Below, piece after piece: positions 23,050 through 34,710 of a DNA stretch of 64,000 nt. The translations under genes and the position numbers were made by a program. The stretch spans positions 1,550,001-1,614,000 of the forward strand of contig OZ237735.1 in NCBI GenBank assembly GCA_965178125.1, read 5' to 3'. The DNA is from Bilabrum cf. latius. Lineage: Eukaryota > Bigyra: Bicosoecida > Bigyra > Bicosoecida. The notes under the pieces are model-generated. The model was not told where the DNA came from, did no database searches, and worked only from the letters and a program-made list of their open reading frames with translations. Position 1 is the first letter of the stretch. Every line of letters starts with the position of its first letter.

Positions 23050-26000
23050 ATGGACAAGTCCGCATCAGGTGAGATAGTTTGGCATATATCAAGCTTATGA
23101 TCCGGGTGACTTGAAACTTATCCTTTATGCTGCTGTCCCTTGCTTCTGCGCACAGTATTACTTGGTGTTATTAAGCTACAAGAGTCATAGTTTGCTATTT
23201 CGGCGAGGGAGTATGGGTCCGGTAACTTCTCGAAGGTGTAGCCAGCAAAGTCACGTGCAACTGGCGAGCGCTTTGCAATAAAGGAGATGAAAAAGGACGC
23301 GATCACCAAGCTTTCAAAGCGGCATCCGAATATTTTTAACGAAATCAAGGCGGAGAAGCAGAGCATGCGTTTGCTTGGTTCGGTGCACCCGGGAGTTTTG
23401 CGCCTCTACCACACATTTCAGAATGCAAAGGCTCTGTTCTTCTTGTACGAGGCCGTTCGCGGCGGTGAACTTTGGAACAAATTTCACAAGGATGGCAGAC
23501 CCGCTCCACTTCCCGCCCCACTGGCGGCGTATTTCTGCGCGTAGCTGGGCCACACCCTGTGGCACTGCGGGCTCCGGGGGGTCGCTCACCGCGACGTCAA
23601 GCCGGAGAACGTGCTCATTGCCAACGGGGCATGCGCGGCCATCGACCCAACAGATCCTCTCTCCGATGCAGTGGAGGAAGGAAGGGCGGAGGATGACGCC
23701 ATGGCCGCGGCAGACAGTGCTGCACGGGTGCACCGAGCAGCTGCGGCGCCGGGCACAACGGCCGGTCCAGCCCTGGCTGCGGCACAGTGCAATGCAGTGC
23801 GAGCACTCGCCAGACCCGGTGAGTCTGCTCGCACTCATCCATCCGCGACTGACACGGCGCCTTACTGCGGGCACCCCAGCGCTCTGCTCGTGCCGCCGCC
23901 TGCAGTGGCGGCCGGTGCCAGGGCTGCTGGCCGCGTTGTTCTCTGCGACTGGGGGTCCTCCCGGGACGTGGTCGCTGAGGCGGAGGCGGAGGAACGAGCC
24001 AAAAGGGAGGCGAGAGCCAAGGCAGAGCAAGAGGGCGAGTCTGCTGCCGCTGCTGCTGCTGCAAAGGAGGAGGACGACACGATCCGGCATGGTGGCAGGT
24101 GGACAAAACAGGCATCCGGAGCACAGGCCACCGGCAGCGCAGCGGAACCAAGCGGTGGGGCTGGGGGCAGTACACCTGGCCCTCCATCCACTAGGCCCTC
24201 CCGGCGCCGTGCCAAAGCACCGGTCCGACGAGCCAAGGGCCGAAAACGGGGCGCGGGGGCGGTGGTAGGCACGGCCGAGTATCTCAGCCCAGAGGCACTC
24301 CTTGCAAACGGACCGTCAGGGGATGCCGCCAGGGCAGCCTTGTACCCTGGGCGAGCGTTAGACTCCAAGGAGGAACGCACCGGAGCCGGCGGGCCCCAGG
24401 TACCGCCACCGCCTCGGGGTGCTGGCCCGGCGGCCGACATGTTCGCCCTTGGATCCACCCTGTATGCCGCTTCAACTGGTGCCTCGTGCTTCCGTAGGCA
24501 GTCTCCTTACATCTCCATGCGGGCAGTCAGGGCCTGGGGTAGAGGCAGGTCTAGGTGCGAGGCCGGGGCAGAGGAGCCGCCTGCAAGGGTGTGCTGCCTG
24601 CCGCTGCCTGGGTGGCTGGAACCGAGGCTTCAGCTTGCTGTTCTCATGTGCCTGCGAGCATCGCCCGATTTGAGGGCTACCTGCAATGCACTGCACGCGT
24701 GGGAGCTGACTGGCACGGTCCTAGCAGAGCTTGGCACCGCGCCTGACAGCTGGAGCCGGTGGATCGCAGAAGGATCGAGCGAGTTCCCTGCAGCGATACC
24801 GTCGCACGGGCACGCGCTGCCGAACTATGGTCCGGTGCTGCGCCTGTTGGCGAGTACTGGGTGGGGCAGCGGGGTAGCGCCTGCCGAGTTGCACCGCGCA
24901 CCGCATAAACTGGTGATGCCGTGGTTGAATTCAGCCACAGCAGCTGGTGGCGAAGCCGATCCTGCCAGTGATGGAAATCAGGACGGGCCGTACCCGCCCT
25001 TGGATGCCTGGGCACTGTGGGCCTCCCTTGGGGGGCCTCCTGAGCAGCGAGAAGATACGAGCGTCTTGTCGTGCACAGAGCTTGGACTGCGCTATTGTGC
25101 ATGGCTCGAAGAGAGGCTGATTGCGGCACACAAGGCCGGTGCCGGCTTTCACTTCATGTGCGGACATCTACCAAGACGCAAGGAGGATGGAGGCGGAGAG
25201 TGGCTGGACTGGGCAAGTGCTGGTGCTGGTGCTGGTGCTGGTGCCGGTGCTGGTGCTGGTGCTGGTGCTGGTGCTGGTGCTGGTGCAACTGCCGCTTCAG
25301 TGTTCACGTTTGATGCAGCGGTTGCGAAAGCTGTCGAGTGCTTGGGCAGCATGCAGAGGGGCATCAGGGCACAAATTGCAACGTTCCAGCGCGGGCCGCC
25401 AGAGGAGGGCGCTGCGGCTACGGCTGCTGCCCCCTCGGGCAGTACTGAATCGAAGGGCACTGGCGCTGAAAGTGGATCTGGTGCAGGCACCGAGTGGTAG
25501 GGTGCAGCTGCAGCGGCAGCGGAGCTGCTTTGCTTCTTGCTCTCCCAGCGTCGGCTCTTCACGTACCCGGCCGTCGCAGCGATCTGGCTGGCAGCAGCGT
25601 CGCAGAGCGGTGCAGCAGTAGGAGAGCGGAAAGTAGCATCCTTCATGGCTCGATGGCTCCGTAGCAACACGCAGCCAGAGAGCGCAGCCGCCCTGCCGAT
25701 CCTGTACCTGCCTGCAGGCACTGGGGCGGGCGAGGCAGCCGTGCGGAGGCAGCAGAGGGCGGAAATAGAGCCCCTGCCCAGGCGGCCCGTCTCACTAGTG
25801 GGCGTGTCGTGGGACGATTCGGGGGCGGAGGGAGCGGGCGGCAGCCTGATGTCCCGGATTGCCGGGTCGGAGGCTCGGGAGGCGGAGAGGGACGAAGAGG
25901 ACACCGAGGGCACACGAGGTGTGGGTGGGGTCGGCCGGGGCTCCACGCAGGCTGCCAGTGGCGCCGACGCGAGCGGAGGTATGGAGCAGCAGTACGGGAA

Positions 26001-27261
26001 GCCGTTCCGCTTGGCGGTGCTGCCCGCGAGTGACGAAGCCGAGGCTGGGGATGCGGCGGTGGACGCCGTGCGGAAGAGCAAGCACAGGCCGAGGGCCGCC
26101 TGGGCGGTGTGCACGGGCGCGGCATCTGATGGTGCCCGAACGTTGCGGGAGCGAATGGCGGCGTGGTTGCCCGGCGACTGCCTGCTGCTACAGGCAACCG
26201 AGGGCTCGAGTGCTCCCGCTGGTCATGCCGGGCTCTTGCTGCAGGGGCCTAGGTCGTGGGGCTGCTGGCTGGGCGGGGCGCGGCTGCTTTGCCTCCATTG
26301 GCACGACTTTAGCTGCGGTCGTGAGGACGAGGTGGACCGCGGCTGGGCCAGGCGACAGCTTGCCACTCTTCGGTTTGGGCCGCAGCACGGCGTCTGCATG
26401 CTACACGGCCTGCCTGCCGAATTGGTAGGATAGGTGTCGTCAGCTTGGGAGTGGGTAGCAAGGGTGCTTTCCCTTGGAGTCAACAAAAGTGACCGCGCGA
26501 CTATGGAGGGAGGGGGCGGTGATGGTGAGGGCCCTTCGGCTGGCATAGGAGCAGGAGGGCAAGCACCGGCGGTCACTGGCCGACTGCTGCGCTTGATGCG
26601 GCAGTTGTGGGTGAGCAATTGCCGCGTGCTGCTGGTGCAGACACAGTAGGGCCCGGCTCCGACAGCTGCCAGCCCGCTGGAGGAGGGTGTCACAGCCGAC
26701 CGGGGAGCGCCAGAGGGCACGCCGGTCCTGGATGGTTGCGTGGTGGGCGCCGCCTTGGCGAGCTTGCTCCGGCGTCGGTCCGTCGCGCTAGCTGAAGCTG
26801 GCTCTGTTTCTGTGTCTGGCTCTGGCTCTGTTCGATCGCCACAGGCCAGTGACCGCGGAGCTGGGAGCGAGTCGGACGACATGCTGGGCGACAGCGGCCC
26901 TTCGGACGGGGAGAGTGAGAGGACCGGCAGCAGCAGTGGTGCGAGGGGCGTCGGGATTGATATCGGTACCGGCGGTGACGACTTCCCGGGCGAAAGCAAC
27001 GCTGGCCTCGCTGCTGCGCTGGGCCTGTCGCTCGCCTCTCGAGATGAGCGTGCGGCAGCGGCAATGGTGCTGGATGACCGCAGGCACAACGCACCAGTGG
27101 GAGAGAGACCAGAAGCAGGCACAGCAGAGGCAGCCGAAGCAGGTCACGGCATGCGTGTGGTGATGGTGCGCACTGGTGCACTGCGAGCAGCAAGTGCGTG
27201 GCTGGAGATGCGCTTCACCAAGTACAACGTTGACTTGTCTTGGCAACGCGCCCGATCGTGA
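23050..27261 (+). CDS. PDK1-like AGC serine/threonine kinase, long C-terminus
   Basis: Exon 1 is only 19 nt (23050-23068), then an 87-nt intron (gtgaga...CACAG), then 23156-27261, giving 1,374 residues. Kinase elements in order: Gly loop GSGNFSKV, FAIKEM with the ATP-binding Lys, LYEAVRGGELW hinge, HRDVKPEN (Asp153), and an altered metal motif CDWG (Asp271) in place of DFG. Next come GTAEYLSPEAL and an F-helix-like DMFALGSTLYA. This order is closest to PDK1. About 100 residues are inserted between HRD and DWG. UAGs at 23188, 23239, 23542, 25498, 26431 and 26647; the one at 23542 aligns without gaps to the Glu/Gln of the PDK1/PKA helix (AEIV/AQIV). No clear PH domain is recognised. An Ala-Gly run lies near 25,215-25,290. 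Confidence 0.8.
25215..25290 (+). repeat. GCTGGT hexanucleotide array encoding (Ala-Gly)n
   Basis: About twelve tandem GCTGGT units, one with GCCGGT, in frame within the PDK1-like kinase C-terminal region. Confidence 0.9.
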
Positions 27262-27463
27262 ATGTATTCGCAGGCACACAGCTGCCGCGCCAAAAAAATG
27301 AATATTACACGTTCGATGATGCAGGCAGTCCAATTTTCGCAACCAATCCAAGCGCTTCGCATCACCGCGCACCAATTCTTGCTCGCTTCCTCCAGGCAAG
27401 TGCTCCGATCCCGCCCGACGCGCTCGATTTCTCGAAGCCCCACGCACGGAAACAATCCAGCTC

Positions 27464-29024
<1,561 letters not shown>

Positions 29025-29511
29025 GTTTATTGCGATGAAAAGTGTGTTCAAGTCCGAAAGAAGCAACACTGACTGCGCACTCGTCATAGCATTGCCTCCT
29101 TCGTTCGCCGAGTCGCACCCAGGTGATCTAGATCGGGGACCGCCTGTGGGTGGGTGGGCAGAATGCAGAGGTTTAGAATAACCCAGAGGTCTGTACAACT
29201 TACAGAGTACTACGTTCGTGTGCCAATCGGGTGGTGGCTCGCTCGGATGTCGCCACTGGCCAGTGGCCAGTCCAAACCCCCACCGGGTGTTGGGTCGCAT
29301 CCCTCCAGAATGTCGTGGCCGCGGCGTTGTGATACGTTTGTACTTACAGGCGATGGTGTTGAGCCAAGTTGCTCAACACGTACCGCTGTGCCAGACGCAG
29401 CCACGCAGATCTCTTCCCATTGTAGCGAGTGTTTTGGGAACAATACGTATCCTAGTGCTCAGCTCATCGAAGGCATTTATTCAGGCAAAGCACACCGTGG
29501 GGTGAAACACG
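29025..29511. promoter_or_regulatory. Divergent intergenic region MetAP2/MOK
   Basis: 487 bp between divergent genes. A perfect inverted repeat with 9-bp arms GTGTTGAGC/GCTCAACAC and a 6-nt loop lies at 29356-29379. No ORF or RNA gene can be supported. Confidence 0.35.
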
Positions 29512-32124
29512 ATGCACAGTGAGAATTTGTTAAAGCATTTGCAGGCTGCTAATGCTTGATAGTTTCTACACATGCCGTGAATTAGTGGGGATCGAATCGA
29601 ACGGCTACTTTGCGCTGCAATCCTCTCGTTCTCCCCGCAGAGTATCGACTGATCAGCAAGAAGGGAGAGGGTACATTTTCAGAAGTAATTAAAGCGCAGT
29701 CTATTAAGAACAGCAGGTTTGCCGCGATCAAATGCATGAAGAATCGCTTCGAATCGATTGAGAAGGTCAACAGCCTCCGCGAAATCCAAGCGCTACGGCG
29801 GCTGTCTCCGCATCCTCACATCATAAATTTGTACGAGGTATTGTAGTAAGTCTATCTGAGTATCTGGGCGAGAGTATTACTTTAATGGTTGGCCCGAGAC
29901 TCGCCACCTTGCGTGCAGCACCGCCCTCACCCTTGCAGCGACTCACCGACAGGCAGGCTCGCTCTGGTATTCGAATTGATGGACTGCAACATATACGAGC
30001 TGATCAAGGGAAGAAAGCAATACTTGTCGGAGTCTCTCGTGAAGAACTACATGTACCAGCTCGTGAAGGCCATCGACCATATGCACCGCAACGGCATCTT
30101 TCATCGGGACATCAAGCCAGAGAATGTGCTCGTTGTTGACAACGTGCTGAAAGTCGCCGACTTTGGTAGCTGTAGAGGGATTTATTCTAGCTAGCCGTAC
30201 ACCGTAAGCACATCTTGTGCCATCGTGCCGATCGAGCCGCACGCAGCGCATGCTCCGATCTGCTCCACCGCCTTCCTGCCATGCCAAACCCTTCCAAGCG
30301 CAGGAGTACATTTCCACCAGGTGGTACCGAGCGCCAGAATGCTTGCTTACCGACGGATACTATGGGTACAAGATGGACATTTGGGGGATCGGCTGCGTGA
30401 TCTTTGAAGTCCTGACCCTGTCTCCTCTGTTTCCAGGCAAGGACGAGAAGGACCAGATCGAGCGGATCCACAGGATCATGGGGACGCCATCTGACGAGGT
30501 CCTGACGAAGTTTCGCAAGTTTTCCAAGCACATGAAGCTCAGGTTTTCCCCCGTGAAGGGGTCAGGGATCCGGAAGAAGCTATCCCATTGCTCCGCGGAC
30601 TGCGTCGACCTCATCGAGCAGATGCTTGCGTATGATCCGGAGGACCGAATCAGCGCCAAGCACGCACTGAGGCACCCATGGTTTGCTGATCTTCGAGCAA
30701 AGGACAAGAAAAAACGAAAACAGGGCAGCTCGCGCAGGGAGCCCGATGCTGAGTCGCGCCGCAGCGAGAGCAAGACCGACGGAGGCGGCTCCGTCGGCCA
30801 GGCGAGCGGTGCCAAAACCTCCTTGCAGAAAGCGAACGGAGGCCCCCAATCCGTGGACATTGTTGCAGGCGAAGCCATTCGGCGCGGGGACAAGAGCAAG
30901 GAGAGGACCAAGGAACCTGCATCCAGGAAACCGAGCAAGCAATCGAGACGGTCGCAGCCGCCTGAGGGCCCACTGCACGCGCCCAAGTCGTCTGCGACCA
31001 GCGCATCTCCGTCGACCACGTCCACAGGAAGGTAGAGCCACCACAGGCACAAGCACTAGCAGCTGCACGGCCACAAGGCCGAGCGCTCCGTCGCAGCGGT
31101 TCCGCAAGCAGTGCGCAGCGTCAAGGCCAGCTCGCCCACGGGCTCCTCGTCCGGAGCCAGTGCAAAGTCTGTAAGGAGACACGCCGGTGGTGCAGGGAAC
31201 AGCGCGACGATTGGAGCAGGCCAGCTTGGCGTGAGGCATCCGTCCAGCCAGGCCTCTATGTCCTCTATGGGAGGGGGAGGGGGAGGGGGACGGGGAGGGT
31301 ACGGGGGTGGTGCAGGGCACGGGCATGGGCAGTCGCACAACCGTCACGTGCAAGGGGGTGGTGCATTGAGCAGCAAGATGCTGTCGCCCTCCCCCATGCG
31401 GCACAGCCTGCCGGTCGGTGGTGCCGCCAGGGCAGCACCCCACATGCAGGGAGTGAGCAGGAGGAGGGGAGCACTAGAGCAAGTGTCGCAGGAGCAGTAT
31501 GGGGGGCATGGGGCAAGGGTAGCGCACCGACGCTAGCCCATGCCGCAGCCCCACCACCAAGGCGCGTGGAATGGGGGTCATGGGGGTCACGCTGGTGGCA
31601 TGAGGCACGCCGTGGGCGGGCACGTGCATGGCGAGGCCGCTGGGGGCAACGGTGGGCGTTAGAGGAGGCGACGCATCGCCAGGGGTGCGCTGGATCCGAT
31701 CGGAGCGAAGTCCGTGAGGCATCCACCGCTCGGAGGGCATCGAGTGGCGGCGAGCGGCAGCCTCACGGGCAAGGCACAACAGGTGCACTCGTACAGGATG
31801 TACGGCCCCGGCCCCGCGCAGCCGGTGCAGCACTCGTCATCGCATCACCACGGCGCGTCACCGCAGCACCACGCGCAGTTTGGGTACAAGGTCGGCCGTG
31901 GGGGTGGTGGGGCCGCGTTCTACGGGCAGCCGTACACGGGTGCACCATCCGCGGCGGCGGGCGGGTACGTCGCGCCGGTAGGTGTGGGAGGGGGTGGGCG
32001 CTCGCACGCGTACGGTGGACACCGAGGGGCTGGGCTGGCGGGAGGATCCGGTGCAGGTGGATACTATGGAGGTGGTGGCGCGGCAGCTGCTGCAGGTGGT
32101 CGTTCAGGGTACTACAGATGGTGA
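29512..32124 (+). CDS. MOK: MOK-family (RCK) protein kinase with long His/Gly-rich tail
   Basis: CDK/MAPK-related kinase of the MAK/ICK/MOK group, associated with cilium-length control in other eukaryotes. Exons are 29512-29518 (7 nt), 29641-29845, 29939-30203 and 30304-32124, giving 765 residues. Donors are gtgaga, gtaagt and gtaagc; acceptors CCGCAG, TTGCAG and GCGCAG. Blocks: [95 protein letters not shown]. The match to human MOK is close throughout. UAG at 30192-30194 replaces the Gln of SKQPYTEY. Further UAGs at 31033, ~31057, 31534 and 31660 lie in a His/Gln/Gly-rich low-complexity tail that is much longer than in human MOK. The stop is UGA. Confidence 0.92.
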
Positions 32125-32177
32125 ATTAATGTCAAAGTGCCAACAAGTTTTCAAGTCAATGTTCCATATGCCCAGCC

Positions 32178-32543
32178 TTACTTCCCACTCTTGCTACTCT
32201 TGTCCGCTTTCACAGCCTCCCTGTAATTCTCCAAATAATCTTTCAAAATCTCGACGTAATTCTCAAACCCGAGACAAGCAACTGCCCAAAGGACATCGTC
32301 TCCATTGATAGTCTTTCTTCGCTCCTGCCTGCACTTATCCGATGCTTCGGACGTTACAAACGAGATAAACTCGCTTACACATTCCTAGACAGTATCCTTT
32401 GCATCCTTGGCGATCTTGGCGCCTTCTGGAAGCGATTTTTTCATGATTCTAGCAATGTTGGCAACAGGCAGGTACCTATCCTGCTCGCGTTCCCCGGGTC
32501 CAGAGCCTCCCCCCATTGAGCCTGCACCTCCAGATGCTGCCAT
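32178..32543 (-). CDS. NFYB: NF-YB / HAP3 CCAAT-binding histone-fold subunit
   Basis: A 121-residue single-exon gene, ATG 32543 to UAA 32180-32178. It encodes the H2B-like subunit of the CCAAT-binding NF-Y complex. The core matches across kingdoms: [43 protein letters not shown]. The codon at x (32387-32385) is UAG, and this position is Gln in NF-YB proteins from plants, animals and fungi. With UAG as a stop the gene would be cut at residue 52, before most of the histone fold, and it is invisible to a standard-code ORF search. It lies 53 bp from the MOK stop (tail to tail). Confidence 0.95.
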
Positions 32544-32922
32544 TTATATCTAGCTGTGAGTTTTGTTGTCAGACAAGCGACAGTGGACCTCTGTTGCCCG
32601 CAAGAGTTATCGCTTTGATGCTCAAAACCGCCCCGAAGAATTAGCGAACAGTTGGCTACAGTGCGTCAGTCGAGGGAAACGATCTATAAGCAAGGTATTG
32701 CTGATACAAATTAGGAACTGCGCTCGCGTGAAGAGCAAGGAGTGGCCAATCAGTTTTTAGAATTTTGGGAAGCCAACGGCGAAGGTTCGTCAGCTTGCGC
32801 GGGGTCGACCCGGTCGGCGATCGTCGGCTCCCCGCGTCTGTTGGCACAGTTAGAACACGTGTTTGCGCGTTCTCCCAAACAAAGGGAGGTTTCACGCACA
32901 ATCAAGGCAATCGCATCCGCTC
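32544..32922. other. Spacer between NF-YB and LSM14
   Basis: 379 bp separating two minus-strand genes; it should hold the NF-YB promoter. A CCAATCA box lies at about 32745. No conserved ORF is seen. Confidence 0.4.
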
Positions 32923-34605
32923 TCACGTGGGAGGTCCGGCAGCCATGCGACCCCCGGCGCCACCACCGCGCCTCCAGCTCTTGCCGCGCCCCCGGGGCTT
33001 GAACCCCTGTGACGAGGACCCTCCGCGGCCGCCACTCCTGCCCCCGGAACGGGAGTCACCACCGTCAGCCAAGGGAAGCCCCCCAGGACCGAGGCCGCCG
33101 GACCCACCGAACGCACCAAACGTCTCGTCGTCCCTGTCCCTCCGACCTCCGCTCCGGCCCCCATCACCTCCACCTCCACCACGACCCCTGCCCCCGTACC
33201 CGAAACCGCCTCCCCTGCCATAGGAGCGATCACCACCCCTGCCACCCCCACCCCCGCCCCCAGAACGCCTCCCGAAGGCGGGGTTGTGATCGTACGAGCC
33301 CCCGCCCCGTCCGCCGTCCCTGCCCCCGCCACCACCCTCTCGCCTGTCGTAGAACCCCCCCCCCCGACCACCCCTGCCCCCGCCTCGCCCCCGTCCACGT
33401 CCCCGCCCCCCGGAACCGAACGTGAACTCCCTCGAGGAACCGCCGTCGTCGTCCAGCCCAACCGTGCCGAACGTCTCCTGGTCCCGCCTGCGCGAGGAGG
33501 AGGAAAAAAAGGGTGGAACGAATTCGATTTTGATTTTGATGAGACAGTGGTAAAAAGACCTGCGGGGCGACACGCAAATGCATGCGATCATGTACCACAA
33601 ACCAGGACGGACTAGGCCTGCCTTGCAGAGAGCAAGTTCGAGCTGGTGTTCTGCACTACTAGCACACGAGCTGGCAAAAGATGCTCTCGGGGGGAAACGC
33701 GCAGTACAAGGCGCGCTACCTTGCCAGCATGAAATCCTCGCTTGTGAGGGGGTTTCACGAGTCCCAGGCGTGCGCGAGCGGTCCTAGCATCGAGGTGGCA
33801 ATCTGGGGCCGCGGTGCCAGAGGCGGTGAGGCGGTGAGGGGAGCAGAGGGGGACTCACCTTCCTGAAGTTCTCGATCCCTTTTGCTGGGAGTACATGCGG
33901 TCTGAGGTCGCCGTCTGGTCGAAGAATCCAGCGCTTTTGTCGTACACGGGCTTGACGTCCGGTTTCTCCTCGCTGGCGGGGTCGGCCAGGGCGGCCTCGG
34001 CCGGCGCAGCCTCACCGCCGCCAGCGGACCCTGTTGGCATTTCCTTCTTTCTCAGCCGTTCGAACTCCTTCAAACCCTTTGTGATGTCGTACTCGCTTGG
34101 CTCCGGTGCCGGAGCGGGCGCTGGTGCTGAGGCTGGGGCTAGTGCCTCCGCTTCAGCTGGAGTTGATGCCAGAATGGCCGGGTCCACAAACGGCACCTCG
34201 ATCACCTAGAGATCGATCACATCATCCCCATTAAACGTTACCTCCTTGATCACTCCAGGCTACGGTGGGATATGTTTCGGAACCTCTCGATCCTCAGTTC
34301 CCAGCACTCGAACTGCGTGTCGCAGCGGCGTCGTGGGGGGTTTCGGGACGACTGGAGACATAGCGCTGACGCAATCGCCGTGCAAACGTTACGGTACTCA
34401 CCATCATCCAGCTCCACGGACCGCGCCTCGGTATTCAGCTGCGAGATGGCGCAACAAACCCGCAAGAATACGCATTCGCTGCTTGCGCAGGCTTAGACTT
34501 GCTCAAAGTTAGTCTCCTACGACTCACTGACTTAAGAGTTCCCTCATAACGAATCTAAGATTTCGTGATAATGCTAATCTGCTTCCCAACAAAGTCTGAG
34601 GCCAT
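32923..34605 (-). CDS. LSM14: LSM14/RAP55/Scd6 mRNP protein
   Basis: P-body/mRNP assembly and translational-repression factor. Exons (minus): 34605-34528, 34438-34402, 34312-33859, 33487-32923, giving 377 residues. All three donors are gtgagt and all acceptors end CGCAG. The N-terminal LSM14-type Sm fold reads MASDFVGKQISIITKS-x-IRYEGTL, then VELDD and VRVLGTEDR across exon joints. The FDF-like segment (YDITKGLKEFERLRKKE), FFD box (YDKSAGFFD), TFG box (RDQETFG) and a long RGG tail follow in family order. Three UAGs: 34557-34555 (aligned to Glu/Asp of SKAEIRYEG), 34262-34260 (IPP-x-PGV) and 34208-34206 (IDL-x-VIE, where relatives have Gln or Thr). The stop is UGA. Head to head with the PsuG gene across 105 bp. 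Confidence 0.93.
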
Positions 34606-34710
34606 GCTATCAGCTGCTCTATCGCGGTAATGATGCGGCCGGCCCCAGGCTTGTCGAACCTTTGATAGCAGATTCGAACGTTCGTTGAACTGGGCTCTGC
34701 AGATTGCTTT
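34606..34710. promoter_or_regulatory. Short divergent promoter LSM14/PsuG-PfkB
   Basis: Only 105 bp separate the two ATGs, so regulation is probably shared or overlaps transcribed sequence. No specific motif is identified. Confidence 0.35.

Noticed and set aside
34660-34700. Possible tRNA gene (GTTCGAATC B-box-like string on the minus strand)
   Set aside because: No A box, acceptor stem or anticodon arm can be drawn; similar isolated strings at ~39737 also fail.
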